Positions 1-7,901 of a stretch of 64,000 bases of DNA are shown here, one piece after another (position 1 is the first letter of the stretch; each line of letters opens with the position of its first letter). The DNA is taken from the NCBI GenBank assembly GCA_002083635.1, contig MSXP01000001.1, forward strand, positions 356,963-420,962. Reading direction: 5' to 3'. A program made the position numbers and the translations under genes. The stretch is from Proteobacteria bacterium ST_bin12 (GTDB taxonomy: Bacteria; Pseudomonadota; Gammaproteobacteria; Burkholderiales; Methylophilaceae). The notes below the pieces were generated by a model. It ran no database searches. It was not told the DNA's origin and saw only the letters and a list, made by a program, of their open reading frames with translations.

Positions 1-591
1 ACACGCAGACCTAATCTTAACGCTGAAATAGTGGAAAAATTCGCCTCTAATATAGGGTTAAGTTTTACCGCAGAAAAAACAGACCAAGCCGATAGTTTTG
101 CACCCATTGATTTGCTGGATTATATTTATGCGGTGTTGCACAGCCCAACGTATCGCGAAACGTATAAAGAGTTTTTAAAAATCGATTTTCCGCGCGTGCC
201 TTACCCAAAAGATGTGAATCAGTTTTGGCAGTTGGTGGCGCTGGGCGGCGATTTGCGCAAGACGCATTTGCTGGAAACCGCGCCAATCAGCACAACAATT
301 AGTTACCCAATAGCAGGCGATAACGTGGTGGATAAATTGAAATTTGAAGATAACAAAGTGTATATAAACGCCACGCAGTATTTTGAAAACGTGCCCGATA
401 TTGCTTGGCAGTTTTATATTGGTGGCTATCAGCCCGCGCAAAAATGGTTAAAAGACCGCAAAGGCCGCGCGTTAAATATGGATGATATTGCACATTATCA
501 ACAAATTATTTTTGCACTAACGCAAACCGAACAGTTAATGCAAGCGGTGGATAAAGTGTTAAGTGTGGATGGGGTTTTGCATGCGCATTGA
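1..591 (+). CDS. Type ISP restriction-modification enzyme, C-terminal fragment (5' end outside window)
   Basis: The reading frame is open from the first base, so this is the 3' end of a longer gene and the GTG at 31 is probably internal. The visible ~196 residues resemble the C-terminal target-recognition domain of single-chain Type ISP enzymes (LlaBIII-like), which join translocase, nuclease, N6-adenine methyltransferase and specificity domains in one polypeptide. Diagnostic stretches are DYIYAVLHSPTYR, then FPRVPYP and a FW..L..LG..LR..HL pattern, and near the end FYIGGYQPAQKWLKDRKGR. Family knowledge: this domain reads the DNA target. Inference: a complete defence gene extends leftwards. 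The stop overlaps the start of the next gene by 11 bases. Family assignment is fairly sure; intactness cannot be judged. Confidence 0.8.
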   Translation, partial: TRRPNLNAEIVEKFASNIGLSFTAEKTDQADSFAPIDLLDYIYAVLHSPTYRETYKEFLKIDFPRVPYPKDVNQFWQLVALGGDLRKTHLLETAPISTTISYPIAGDNVVDKLKFEDNKVYINATQYFENVPDIAWQFYIGGYQPAQKWLKDRKGRALNMDDIAHYQQIIFALTQTEQLMQAVDKVLSVDGVLHAH

Positions 592-1060
592 AATCTCGAT
601 TGCAAACCAAACCTTAACGCTTTTTGATGATTTTGGTGGTGTTAAGTCGCGCTATATTGTTTCTACTGCGGCCAATGGCGTGGGGTGCGAAAAGAATAGT
701 GGCTGCACGCCGTTAGGTAGCCATATTATCCGCGCAAAAATTGGCGCAGGCGCATTGCCGAATACGGTTTTTGTAGGCCGCAGGCCAACGGGTGAAATTT
801 GCACGCCAGAATTAATGGCGCAGTTTCCGAATCGCGATTGGATTTTAACGCGCATTTTATGGTTAAGTGGCACGGAAATTGGCAAAAACAAGCTGGGGAA
901 TGTGGATACGATGCAGCGTTATATTTATATTCATGGCACGCCAGATTCTACTGACATGAGCAAAATTGGCTCGCATGGCTGTGTGCGCATGCGTAATGGC
1001 GACATCATCGAATTGTTTGAGTTGGTTGAGGCGGGCACATCAGTGCTGATTTTAGAATGA
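581..1060 (+). CDS. L,D-transpeptidase (YkuD domain) family protein
   Basis: The 159-residue product is almost entirely a YkuD catalytic domain. The signature is visible near the C-terminus: HGTPDSTDMSKIGSHGCVRM, giving the H...SHGC.R pattern with catalytic Cys. Family members cross-link peptidoglycan through 3-3 peptide bonds or attach proteins to it. No signal peptide is visible, unlike most exported YkuD enzymes; the same short form is common in proteobacteria. I chose the ATG at 581 over the in-frame GTG at 563 because homology begins at MRIEISI. The gene overlaps the end of the restriction gene by 11 bases, and an ABC permease starts 16 bases after it. Confidence 0.85.
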   Translation: MRIEISIANQTLTLFDDFGGVKSRYIVSTAANGVGCEKNSGCTPLGSHIIRAKIGAGALPNTVFVGRRPTGEICTPELMAQFPNRDWILTRILWLSGTEIGKNKLGNVDTMQRYIYIHGTPDSTDMSKIGSHGCVRMRNGDIIELFELVEAGTSVLILE

Positions 1061-1076
1061 CAAGCAAGGTTAGCCA

Positions 1077-1994
1077 GTGACATATTTGAAACACGCGCTA
1101 AGTTTTATTGCTGTGATTTTTGGCGTTTTATTGCTCACTTTTCTATTGATTCATGCCGTGCCTGGTGACCCTGTAGAAGTGATGTTGGGTGAATCGGCTA
1201 GTGTGGCAGATAGAGAATTACTGCGCGCTGATTTGGGTTTAAAACAGCCGTTAATTCAACAGTTTGGCCACTATTTAGCTGCATTATCCCAAGGCGATTT
1301 TGGTAGTTCTATTCATACCAAAACACCGATTATTGATTTAATCAAAGCGCGTTATCCTGCCACACTGAAGCTGGCATTTTTATCACTTTTTATTGGGTTA
1401 AGTATCGGCATTCCATTAGGCATATACGCGGCACTTAAGGCTGGGCATTGGCAAGATTTAGTGGTGACATTAGTGAGCGTTCGTTTATCTGCCATGCCTG
1501 CATTTTGGCTGGGGCCGATATTAATGTTGGTTTTTGCGGTATGGCTGGATTGGTTGCCTGTGAGTGGCATGGATTCAAACACATCGATTATTTTGCCTGC
1601 ACTGACATTGGGTTTTGGTTTAAGCGCCATACTCACGCGCATGACGCGTACTAGTTTGCTTGAAGTGCTGAATGACGACTATATACGCACCGCCCGCGCT
1701 AAAGGTTTAACTGAATCTACCGTCATTATCCGCCATGCTTTGCGCGCGGCTTTGTTGCCGATTATTACCATTGTCGGCCTGCAAATGGGCAGTTTGCTGG
1801 CGGGCACTGTGATTACCGAAACTATTTTCAGCTGGGATGGCATTGGCCGTTTACTGGTAGAAAGTATTGAAAAGCGCGATTACCCTGTGACGCAAGCCTG
1901 CGTGCTGGTAGTGGCATTAAGCTATGTGCTGGTGAATTTAGGGACTGATATTTTGTATCGATTTGCTGACCCGCGCGTCAGAGCGAACGTATGA
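1077..1994 (+). CDS. ABC transporter permease, DppB/OppB type
   Basis: A 305-residue inner-membrane permease with about six hydrophobic segments. The N-terminal FLLIHAVPGDPV stretch and the C-terminal EAA loop (DDYIRTARAKGLTESTVIIR) are typical of the first permease subunit of dipeptide, oligopeptide or nickel importers. Translation starts at GTG 1077. Its stop overlaps the next permease start (ATGA at 1991-1994), so the two are translationally coupled and should form a heterodimer. No solute-binding protein or ATPase gene of this system is in the window, so the substrate cannot be inferred; those parts may lie elsewhere. Confidence 0.9.
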   Translation: MTYLKHALSFIAVIFGVLLLTFLLIHAVPGDPVEVMLGESASVADRELLRADLGLKQPLIQQFGHYLAALSQGDFGSSIHTKTPIIDLIKARYPATLKLAFLSLFIGLSIGIPLGIYAALKAGHWQDLVVTLVSVRLSAMPAFWLGPILMLVFAVWLDWLPVSGMDSNTSIILPALTLGFGLSAILTRMTRTSLLEVLNDDYIRTARAKGLTESTVIIRHALRAALLPIITIVGLQMGSLLAGTVITETIFSWDGIGRLLVESIEKRDYPVTQACVLVVALSYVLVNLGTDILYRFADPRVRANV

Positions 1995-2782
1995 AAAAAT
2001 TCGCCATTAGTATTCTGGTTTTTTGGGTGGCGGCAGTCATCATGGGCAAGCTATTTCAACTAAACCCCAATCAAATAGATTTAAACGCGATTCTTAACCC
2101 CATCAACACACATTATTGGCTAGGGGCTGATGATTTAGGCCGCGATATTCTGGCGCGTGTGTTGGAAGGTATTCAAGTCTCATTTTTTGTAGCGATTATT
2201 GTTACTGTGATTACCATGCTAATTGGCGTTTTAGTTGGCCTTGTGGCGGGTTTTTATGGCGGCAAGATAGACGCTATTTTGATGAAAATCACCGACATTT
2301 TTCTGGCTTTTCCGGGAATATTATTGGCGATTGCGTTTGCTGCGGTTTTAGGCGCAGGTTTAGGCAACTTAATCTTGGCTTTGTGCATCACAGGTTGGGT
2401 AAGTTACGCCAGATTAACGCGCGGCCAAACGCTTGCCTTGCGCAATCGGCAACATGTGATTGCTGCAGAATCATTAGGTGCTAGCGTGCCACGTATTTTA
2501 ATCAAACATATTTTGCCGCTATTGGGCTCAATATTAATGGTAGAAGCCACTTACAGCTTAGCCAGCGTGATGATTGCAGAAGCATCACTTTCTTTTTTAG
2601 GCTTAGGCATTCAAGCGCCTAATGCGAGTTGGGGCGTCATGTTGCGCGATGGCGTGCGCTATATGCTGGTGGCGCCGCATTATGTCCTGGTGGTAGGTTT
2701 AAGTTTAATGAGCTTGATACTGGCGATTAATTTGGGTGGTGACTATCTCCGTGATAAGTTAGATGTGAGAGTAGAGCAATGA
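1991..2782 (+). CDS. ABC transporter permease, DppC/OppC type
   Basis: A 263-residue permease, second subunit of a peptide-type importer. An early HYWLGADDLGRDILARVLEG stretch is the usual DppC/OppC periplasmic signature, and an EAA-type loop (VIAAESLGASVPRILIKHIL) contacts the ATPase. Five to six membrane spans are predicted by eye. The ATG at 1991 overlaps the upstream permease stop and its own stop overlaps the next start (2779), so three genes form a tightly coupled unit. It is slightly shorter than many DppC proteins (about 300) because it lacks the long N-terminal cytoplasmic extension. Confidence 0.9.
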   Translation: MKKFAISILVFWVAAVIMGKLFQLNPNQIDLNAILNPINTHYWLGADDLGRDILARVLEGIQVSFFVAIIVTVITMLIGVLVGLVAGFYGGKIDAILMKITDIFLAFPGILLAIAFAAVLGAGLGNLILALCITGWVSYARLTRGQTLALRNRQHVIAAESLGASVPRILIKHILPLLGSILMVEATYSLASVMIAEASLSFLGLGIQAPNASWGVMLRDGVRYMLVAPHYVLVVGLSLMSLILAINLGGDYLRDKLDVRVEQ

Positions 2783-3471
2783 CCAAGCAGTACAAATATT
2801 ACGATTTCATCATGGCGGCGTTCGTCACGGTGCTGGTCTGCTCCAATTTAATCGGCCCTGCTAAAGTCACGCAAATCGATGCGCCGCTACTAGGCACATT
2901 AACCTTTGGCGCTGGTGTTTTATTTTTCCCTATTTCATTTATCTTTGGCGATATCCTTACTGAGGTATATGGCTATTCAGCCAGTCGCCGCGTGATTTGG
3001 ACAGGTTTTGCAGGCTTAGCCTTTGCCAGCTTGATGGCGTGGATGATTGTAGCCCTGCCACCTGCGCCATTCTGGAACAATCAACATGAATACGAAGTAG
3101 CGTTTGGCAGCACTTGGCGCATCTCACTGGCAGGCTTAATTGCATTTGCCGTGGGCGAATTTGTAAATAGCTTTATAATGGCGAAGATGAAGTTAATGGC
3201 CGCTGGCAAACGCTTGTGGCAACGCACGATTACCAGCACAATTTTTGGTGAAGCGATTGATACCGTTTTATTTGTGCCGCTGGCATTTTGGAACACTGGC
3301 ATTATTCCAAACGATAAAATACCGCTGATTATTGGTGCGCAGATTGTCGCCAAAATTGCAGTAGAAGTGGCTTTTACCCCAGCTGTTTACAAGATTGTGA
3401 CGTTTTTAAAACGCGCTGAAAATGAAGATTATTACGACAAAAACACAGACTTTAACCCTTTTAAATTATAA
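2779..3471 (+). CDS. yhhQ: Queuosine precursor transporter (YhhQ/DUF165 family)
   Basis: A 230-residue polytopic membrane protein of the YhhQ family, which imports queuosine precursors (preQ0/preQ1) for tRNA wobble modification. Family landmarks are SNLIGPAKVTQI after the first span, PISFIFGDILTEVYGY, and the later FGEAIDTVLFVPLAFW. The start overlaps the upstream permease stop by 4 bases (ATGA). Operon placement with peptide-type permeases is unusual to me and may be only a matter of transcription. The C-terminal tail is charged and cytoplasmic-looking. Family assignment is strong; the exact precursor is unknown. Confidence 0.88.
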   Translation: MTKQYKYYDFIMAAFVTVLVCSNLIGPAKVTQIDAPLLGTLTFGAGVLFFPISFIFGDILTEVYGYSASRRVIWTGFAGLAFASLMAWMIVALPPAPFWNNQHEYEVAFGSTWRISLAGLIAFAVGEFVNSFIMAKMKLMAAGKRLWQRTITSTIFGEAIDTVLFVPLAFWNTGIIPNDKIPLIIGAQIVAKIAVEVAFTPAVYKIVTFLKRAENEDYYDKNTDFNPFKL

Positions 3472-3486
3472 CTAATTGAGATTTCA

Positions 3487-4638
3487 TTGACCGAAACCAC
3501 AGCAAAAGTAAACGTAACATGGCAAGAAAAAGGCAAGCCGCAGCAAGCGGTTTGGCAAAGTGAGGCTAACGCGGCGCCACCAAAAAGTATACAAATTGCA
3601 GATGACACGACTAGCGCAAAAGACGCTTATAAGCTGATATGCGAGGGCACAGCTTTTTTATATAAAGGCGATTTTCAAAACGCCAAACAGATGCTGCAAG
3701 CCATTACGCGCAAGTTTGATATTAAGCCTATCAAGCCAGCTGAGAACCTAACACAAGCGTTTCATCAGCACCGCGCAAGGCAAATTCAGCGTGCGAATAT
3801 CACCAACAAGATTCTGATTGAGTTGAATCATGGTAGTTGCGATTTAAAACGCGCGCCTGATGTAAAAGAAGCGGTTACAGGTGCGTTAATCATTAATGCC
3901 AAGTTGGATAAAGTGCCAGCAAAAATGGTGCTGTCTTTAAGAGAATTATTAGGCATGGTGGGCGCACATGAGTGGCGCAAAAAAGGCGTGCCTGTCGACG
4001 CGCTACCAGCCAATATTCATGCCCATTATGGCGTTTATAGCCCAATTCGTGGTGAGTATTTGGATTTGATTAATACTACTTCATTGGGTAATGCCAAAAC
4101 CGCTTTTGATATTGGCACAGGCACTGGCGTGATTGCGGCTATTTTGGTTACACGCGGCATTAAAGCAGTGATTGCTACCGATAATAATCTGCGCGCCTTG
4201 AATTGCGCGGCTGATAACGTTGAAAAGCTGAATCTAAAATCGTATATCACGGTTGAGCAAGCTAATCTGTTCCCAAGCGGGCACAAAAAAGCTGACTTAA
4301 TTGTGTGTAACCCGCCTTGGCTGCCAGCTAAAGCCAATGCGCCAATTGAACATGCGATTTATGACCCGAACAGCGCGATGCTAAAAGGCTTTTTAAATGG
4401 CGTAAAAACGCATTTGAATGAGGATGGCGAATCATGGCTGATTTTGTCTGATTTGGCCGAACATCTGGGTTTGCGCACGCCAGAGGAATTGCAAAAATGG
4501 ATTGCCGATGCGGGTTTAACGGTAGTAGAAAAGCTGGACATTGCACCAAAACACGCTAAAAGTAGCGATCAATCCGATCCGCTATATGCGGCACGGGTAA
4601 AAGAAATCACCTCGCTTTATCGTTTGAAACCAATTTAA
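3487..4638 (+). CDS. Class I SAM-dependent methyltransferase, NPPW type
   Basis: A 383-residue protein whose C-terminal half has a Rossmann methyltransferase fold: FDIGTGTGVIAAIL (SAM-binding motif I), ATDNNLRAL (acidic motif II) and the catalytic VCNPPW motif of N5-glutamine and N6-adenine methyltransferases (PrmC/RlmF/RlmG-like). The N-terminal ~190 residues have no motif I recognise. The start is TTG at 3487; no nearby ATG preserves the N-terminus and the previous gene ends 15 bases upstream. The substrate (rRNA base, protein glutamine or small molecule) cannot be told from sequence. Confidence 0.75.
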   Translation: MTETTAKVNVTWQEKGKPQQAVWQSEANAAPPKSIQIADDTTSAKDAYKLICEGTAFLYKGDFQNAKQMLQAITRKFDIKPIKPAENLTQAFHQHRARQIQRANITNKILIELNHGSCDLKRAPDVKEAVTGALIINAKLDKVPAKMVLSLRELLGMVGAHEWRKKGVPVDALPANIHAHYGVYSPIRGEYLDLINTTSLGNAKTAFDIGTGTGVIAAILVTRGIKAVIATDNNLRALNCAADNVEKLNLKSYITVEQANLFPSGHKKADLIVCNPPWLPAKANAPIEHAIYDPNSAMLKGFLNGVKTHLNEDGESWLILSDLAEHLGLRTPEELQKWIADAGLTVVEKLDIAPKHAKSSDQSDPLYAARVKEITSLYRLKPI

Positions 4639-4653
4639 TCTACTTAAGGACAA

Positions 4654-5703
4654 ATGATGAGTTTAGGGCCTGTCATGCTGGATGTTGTTGGCACCGAGTT
4701 AAGTGCTGACGATATTAAACGTTTACAGCATCCGCTAGTGGGCGGTGTGATTTTATTTGCGCGCAACTTTGTCAGTTGTAGCCAGCTTAAAGCGCTAACG
4801 GCTAGTATTCATGCGGTACGCCAGCCACCATTGTTAATAGCGGTAGACCATGAAGGTGGCCGTGTACAACGGTTTAGAGAGGGCTTTACCAAGATTCCGC
4901 CCATGCGTGAGTTTGGCAAGATTTGGGACAAAAATCCTAAAAAAGCGCGTGAACTAGCGATTGAAGCAGGCTGGATTTTAGCGGCAGAGTTACGTGCGCA
5001 TGGCATTGATTTTAGTTTTACGCCAGTGCTGGATATGGATTATGGCGATAGTTTAGTGATTGGCGATAGGGCGTTTCATCAGGACGCTACGGCAATTAAT
5101 GAATTAGCTTTTAGCTTAATGCAAGGCCTTAAAAAAGGTGGCATGTCAGCGGTTGGCAAGCATTTTCCTGGTCATGGCTTCGTGGTGGCCGATTCGCATG
5201 TGAGCATTCCAGTTGATGAACGCAGTTTTGATGAAATTGCCGCCAACGATATGCAGCCGTTCAAACAAATGATTGATGAAGGCCTTGCGGCGATTATGCC
5301 TGCGCATGTGATTTACCCAAAAGTGGACGATAAGCCTGCAGGTTTTTCACAAAAATGGCTGCAAAAAGTATTGCGCGAACGTTTGGGTTTTAATGGTGTG
5401 ATTTTTAGCGATGATTTAAGTATGGAGGGCGCGACTGTAGGCGGTGACGTGACAACCCGTAGCCTAGCCGCGCTCAATGCAGGCTGCGATATGGTGTTAT
5501 TGTGCAATCGCCCAGATTTGGCCGATGAATTATTGGCTAAATTAGAATGGAAAATGTCTGCATTTAGCACATTAAGATTAGCTCGCATGCATGGCGGGCA
5601 TCATCCCGCCGATACAAACGGCCTGCATGAAAATGCCCAATTTGTAGCCGCTGTAAAACGCGTTGGCTTAGTAGGTAAACTAGAAGGTGAGTTGTTTACC
5701 TAA
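4654..5703 (+). CDS. nagZ: Beta-N-acetylhexosaminidase NagZ
   Basis: A 349-residue cytoplasmic glycoside hydrolase family 3 enzyme that removes N-acetylglucosamine from anhydro-muropeptides during cell-wall recycling. Visible signatures are VDHEGGRVQRFR, the KHFPGHGFVVADSHVSIP loop containing the Asp/His pair of NagZ, and the nucleophile region VIFSDDLSMEGA. Length is normal for NagZ (about 340). Two ATG codons stand in tandem; the AAGGA upstream is better spaced for the second (4657). It follows the methyltransferase by 15 bases and ends the plus-strand run. Confidence 0.95.
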   Translation: MMSLGPVMLDVVGTELSADDIKRLQHPLVGGVILFARNFVSCSQLKALTASIHAVRQPPLLIAVDHEGGRVQRFREGFTKIPPMREFGKIWDKNPKKARELAIEAGWILAAELRAHGIDFSFTPVLDMDYGDSLVIGDRAFHQDATAINELAFSLMQGLKKGGMSAVGKHFPGHGFVVADSHVSIPVDERSFDEIAANDMQPFKQMIDEGLAAIMPAHVIYPKVDDKPAGFSQKWLQKVLRERLGFNGVIFSDDLSMEGATVGGDVTTRSLAALNAGCDMVLLCNRPDLADELLAKLEWKMSAFSTLRLARMHGGHHPADTNGLHENAQFVAAVKRVGLVGKLEGELFT

Positions 5704-5720
5704 GTCAGTAATTGTTAGCT

Positions 5721-5744
5721 AACATGCTTTAAATTGAGCATGTT
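5721..5744. terminator. Hairpin between convergent nagZ and the VPLPA-CTERM gene
   Basis: AACATGCT (5721-5728) and AGCATGTT (5737-5744) form an 8-bp perfect stem with an 8-base loop between two convergent genes. The T run after it on the plus strand is short and broken, so it is a weak intrinsic-terminator candidate. Confidence 0.45.
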
Positions 5745-5763
5745 TGTTGTGCGATAGTACTGT

Positions 5764-6381
5764 TTAAATTCTGCGACGCGCAACAGTGAATAAACCCAGC
5801 GCTGCTGCCATTAAAGGCAAAGATGCTGGTAGCGGTACTTCACTGATTCTAACGCCGACCACAAAGTCATCATAATCTGCATCACCATTAGAGCTATCAT
5901 TAAATCCCAACACATAATCAAAAGGACCAAAATCTGGGCCATTTACAGGTGTTAAGTTACCATTCAAAATGGCAAAACCAAGTGCTGGTTTATCTGCCTC
6001 GCCATTAGCAACTGTGCCACCTCGGTCATCACTAAAACTAAAGTTTACAGCGCCAGCATCAACCAATACGGAAGCAGTTGTGTCGCCAGGTGCGTTGGAC
6101 TCAGTCAACATATTGCCTAAAAATGAAAATGAATTGTTAAAACCGCTTTCGCTACCTAAATAGGTAAAAGAAATTCTGCTGGGCTGATTTGCGACAAGAA
6201 TGCCCAAAAAGCCAGTAGAGTATCCGCCAGTAAAAGTTGCCGGTTGTCCGTTATAGCCAAAAAATGAGATTGGTGTAGCATTGGCAACGCCTAAACTTGC
6301 GGCTTGAGCGATACCAGCTGTTAAAAATAAAGAAGCCGCAAGTGAAATCTTTGCAAGAGTCGGAATGTGTTTCTTGTGCAT
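5764..6381 (-). CDS. Exported protein with VPLPA/PEP-CTERM sorting signal
   Basis: A 205-residue secreted protein. The N-terminus has a Sec signal peptide (MHKKHIPTLAKISLAASLFL, cleavage likely after GIAQA). The C-terminus has the tripartite exosortase signal: motif VPLPAS, a hydrophobic stretch (LPLMAAALGLFTV) and a basic tail RRRI. Family knowledge: such proteins are processed by an exosortase/archaeosortase and are often linked to exopolysaccharide. The central part is rich in Gly, Asn, Asp and Phe, with no catalytic motif seen. I chose the ATG at 6381 because AAGGA precedes it and the signal peptide starts there. No exosortase gene is in the window. Confidence 0.85.
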   Translation of the reverse strand: MHKKHIPTLAKISLAASLFLTAGIAQAASLGVANATPISFFGYNGQPATFTGGYSTGFLGILVANQPSRISFTYLGSESGFNNSFSFLGNMLTESNAPGDTTASVLVDAGAVNFSFSDDRGGTVANGEADKPALGFAILNGNLTPVNGPDFGPFDYVLGFNDSSNGDADYDDFVVGVRISEVPLPASLPLMAAALGLFTVARRRI

Positions 6382-6695
6382 AATAATTCCTTGGAAATTG
6401 AAAAATCTGTTTTTAGATAGACACACTGTATGTGTTGCAATAGAAACGGTCTGTACGCCAGCTAACTTAGTTTTCAGTTAAATATTAATATGACGCTACT
6501 AAAATATGTATTTACGCGTATGGTGTTTGGTAGGTTGTATTGGATATGCTAATTAAATACCATGCATTAAATTAGATTGATAAAGACGTGATTTGCTTCG
6601 ATGGTTAATTTTAACAATTTGTCACTTGAAACTTTGCTCAATAGTCGCTATCTTAGATGTATTGCCTTTTGGCAACTTTTTATAAGGAAATAACC
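6382..6695. other. Divergent intergenic region (~314 bp)
   Basis: An AT-rich gap between the divergent VPLPA-CTERM gene and the Bax-inhibitor-1 gene. It contains a promoter candidate for the plus-strand gene at 6626-6654 and a small inverted repeat ACACA-N5-TGTGT at 6421-6435. I see no ORF with a convincing start or any RNA gene. Confidence 0.6.
6626..6654 (+). promoter_or_regulatory. Sigma70-like promoter for the Bax-inhibitor-1 gene
   Basis: TTGAAA (6626-6631) and TATCTT (6649-6654) are separated by 17 bases and lie 41 bases before the start codon. It was identified by eye; TATCTT matches the consensus at four positions. Confidence 0.5.
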
Positions 6696-7385
6696 ATGTT
6701 AGATGATATGCAAGTATTAGGTCGTGATGGTAGTTTATCTACAACACAAAATAAGGTATTACGTAACACTTATGCCTTGCTTAGCTTAACCATGATTCCA
6801 ACCGTGATTGGTGCGTTGGTAGGCATGAAAATGAATTTTGCTTTTGCAGCGTTGCATCCGTTTATGTTTGCAATTGGCGCAATGGCCGTGATTTACGGGA
6901 TGTTTTTTGCGATCAACGCAAACCGCAACAGCAGCATTGGCGTAGTTTTATTGTTAGGCTTAACATTTTTATTAGGCTTAATGTTGGGCCCAATTTTGCA
7001 ACATGCGCTTAATTTAAATAACGGCGGCCAAATCGTTGGCTTAGCAGCTGGTGGCACTGGCGTTATTTTGATGACAATGGCGGGTATTGCAACCACAACC
7101 AAAAAAGACTTTAGCTTTATGGGCAAATTCTTGATGGTAGGCATTATTCTATTAATCGTCGCATCGCTTGCTAATATTTTCTTGCAAATTCCAGCCATGC
7201 AATTAATGTTGTCAGGCGTTGGTGTGTTGCTATTCTCAGGTTTTATTTTGTACGATGTAAGCCGTATTGTGAATGGTGGCGAAACCAATTATGTAATGGC
7301 AACATTAGGCTTGTACATGAGTATTTATAACTTATTTACTAGCTTGTTACATTTGTTAATGGGTTTAATGGGCAGTAACGATTAA
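6696..7385 (+). CDS. Bax inhibitor-1/YccA family membrane protein
   Basis: A 229-residue integral membrane protein with seven hydrophobic segments, matching the BI-1/YccA/YbhL family (TMBIM proteins). Landmarks are the N-terminal VLRNTYALLSLTMIPT and the penultimate-span FSGFILYDVSRIVNGGETNY, which carries the conserved aspartate of this family. In E. coli YccA modulates the FtsH protease, and other members act as pH-gated calcium leak channels; which applies here is unknown. The start is the ATG at 6696, preceded by AAGGA. A strong hairpin terminator follows. Confidence 0.9.
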   Translation: MLDDMQVLGRDGSLSTTQNKVLRNTYALLSLTMIPTVIGALVGMKMNFAFAALHPFMFAIGAMAVIYGMFFAINANRNSSIGVVLLLGLTFLLGLMLGPILQHALNLNNGGQIVGLAAGGTGVILMTMAGIATTTKKDFSFMGKFLMVGIILLIVASLANIFLQIPAMQLMLSGVGVLLFSGFILYDVSRIVNGGETNYVMATLGLYMSIYNLFTSLLHLLMGLMGSND

Positions 7386-7400
7386 CATTTAAATTCATGC

Positions 7401-7429
7401 AAAAAAGCCGACTAAATGTCGGCTTTTTT
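7401..7429. terminator. Bidirectional intrinsic terminator between BI-1 gene and tadA
   Basis: A GC-containing stem (GCCGAC / GTCGGC) is flanked by six A residues on the left and six T residues on the right, so it can terminate transcription on both strands. It overlaps the first bases of the minus-strand tadA stop codon (7428-7430). Confidence 0.85.
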
Positions 7430-7901
7430 ATTGCTTACTTAATAACCTGCGCTGCCTGAAAAAATCAGATAGCACCGCACCACATTCCACCGCTAATATG
7501 CCACCAATCACCACTGTATGATGATTCAATTTCGGCTCTGTCATCAGGTTAACTACGCTGCCACAAGCGCCTGTTTTAGGGTCGCTAGCGCCATAAACTA
7601 GTTTTGCAATACGTGCATGTTGCATCGCGCCGCTACACATCGCACACGGCTCTAGCGTGACATATAAGGTGCAATCCACCAAACGATAATTGCCCAAATA
7701 AGCGGCAGCTTCGCGCATCGCCATAATTTCAGCATGTGCAGTCGGGTCGTGCAAACCAATCGGCGTATTGCTACCGCGACCAATGACCACATTATCTTTA
7801 ACTACAATAGCGCCCACAGGCACTTCACCAAGTGTCGCAGCTTGTTTCGCTAGCGATAATGCTAGCTGCATATAATCAATATCGCTTGTTATTATCGTCA
7901 T
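7428..7901 (-). CDS. tadA: tRNA-specific adenosine deaminase TadA
   Basis: A 157-residue zinc deaminase that converts adenosine-34 to inosine in the tRNA-Arg(ACG) anticodon. The active site is complete: HAEI (zinc His plus catalytic Glu) and PCAMC (two zinc cysteines). Length fits the family. Its ATG overlaps the stop of the upstream transglutaminase-like gene (TAATG), so translation is probably coupled. The stop codon sits in the shared terminator hairpin. Confidence 0.95.
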   Translation of the reverse strand: MTIITSDIDYMQLALSLAKQAATLGEVPVGAIVVKDNVVIGRGSNTPIGLHDPTAHAEIMAMREAAAYLGNYRLVDCTLYVTLEPCAMCSGAMQHARIAKLVYGASDPKTGACGSVVNLMTEPKLNHHTVVIGGILAVECGAVLSDFFRQRRLLSKQ

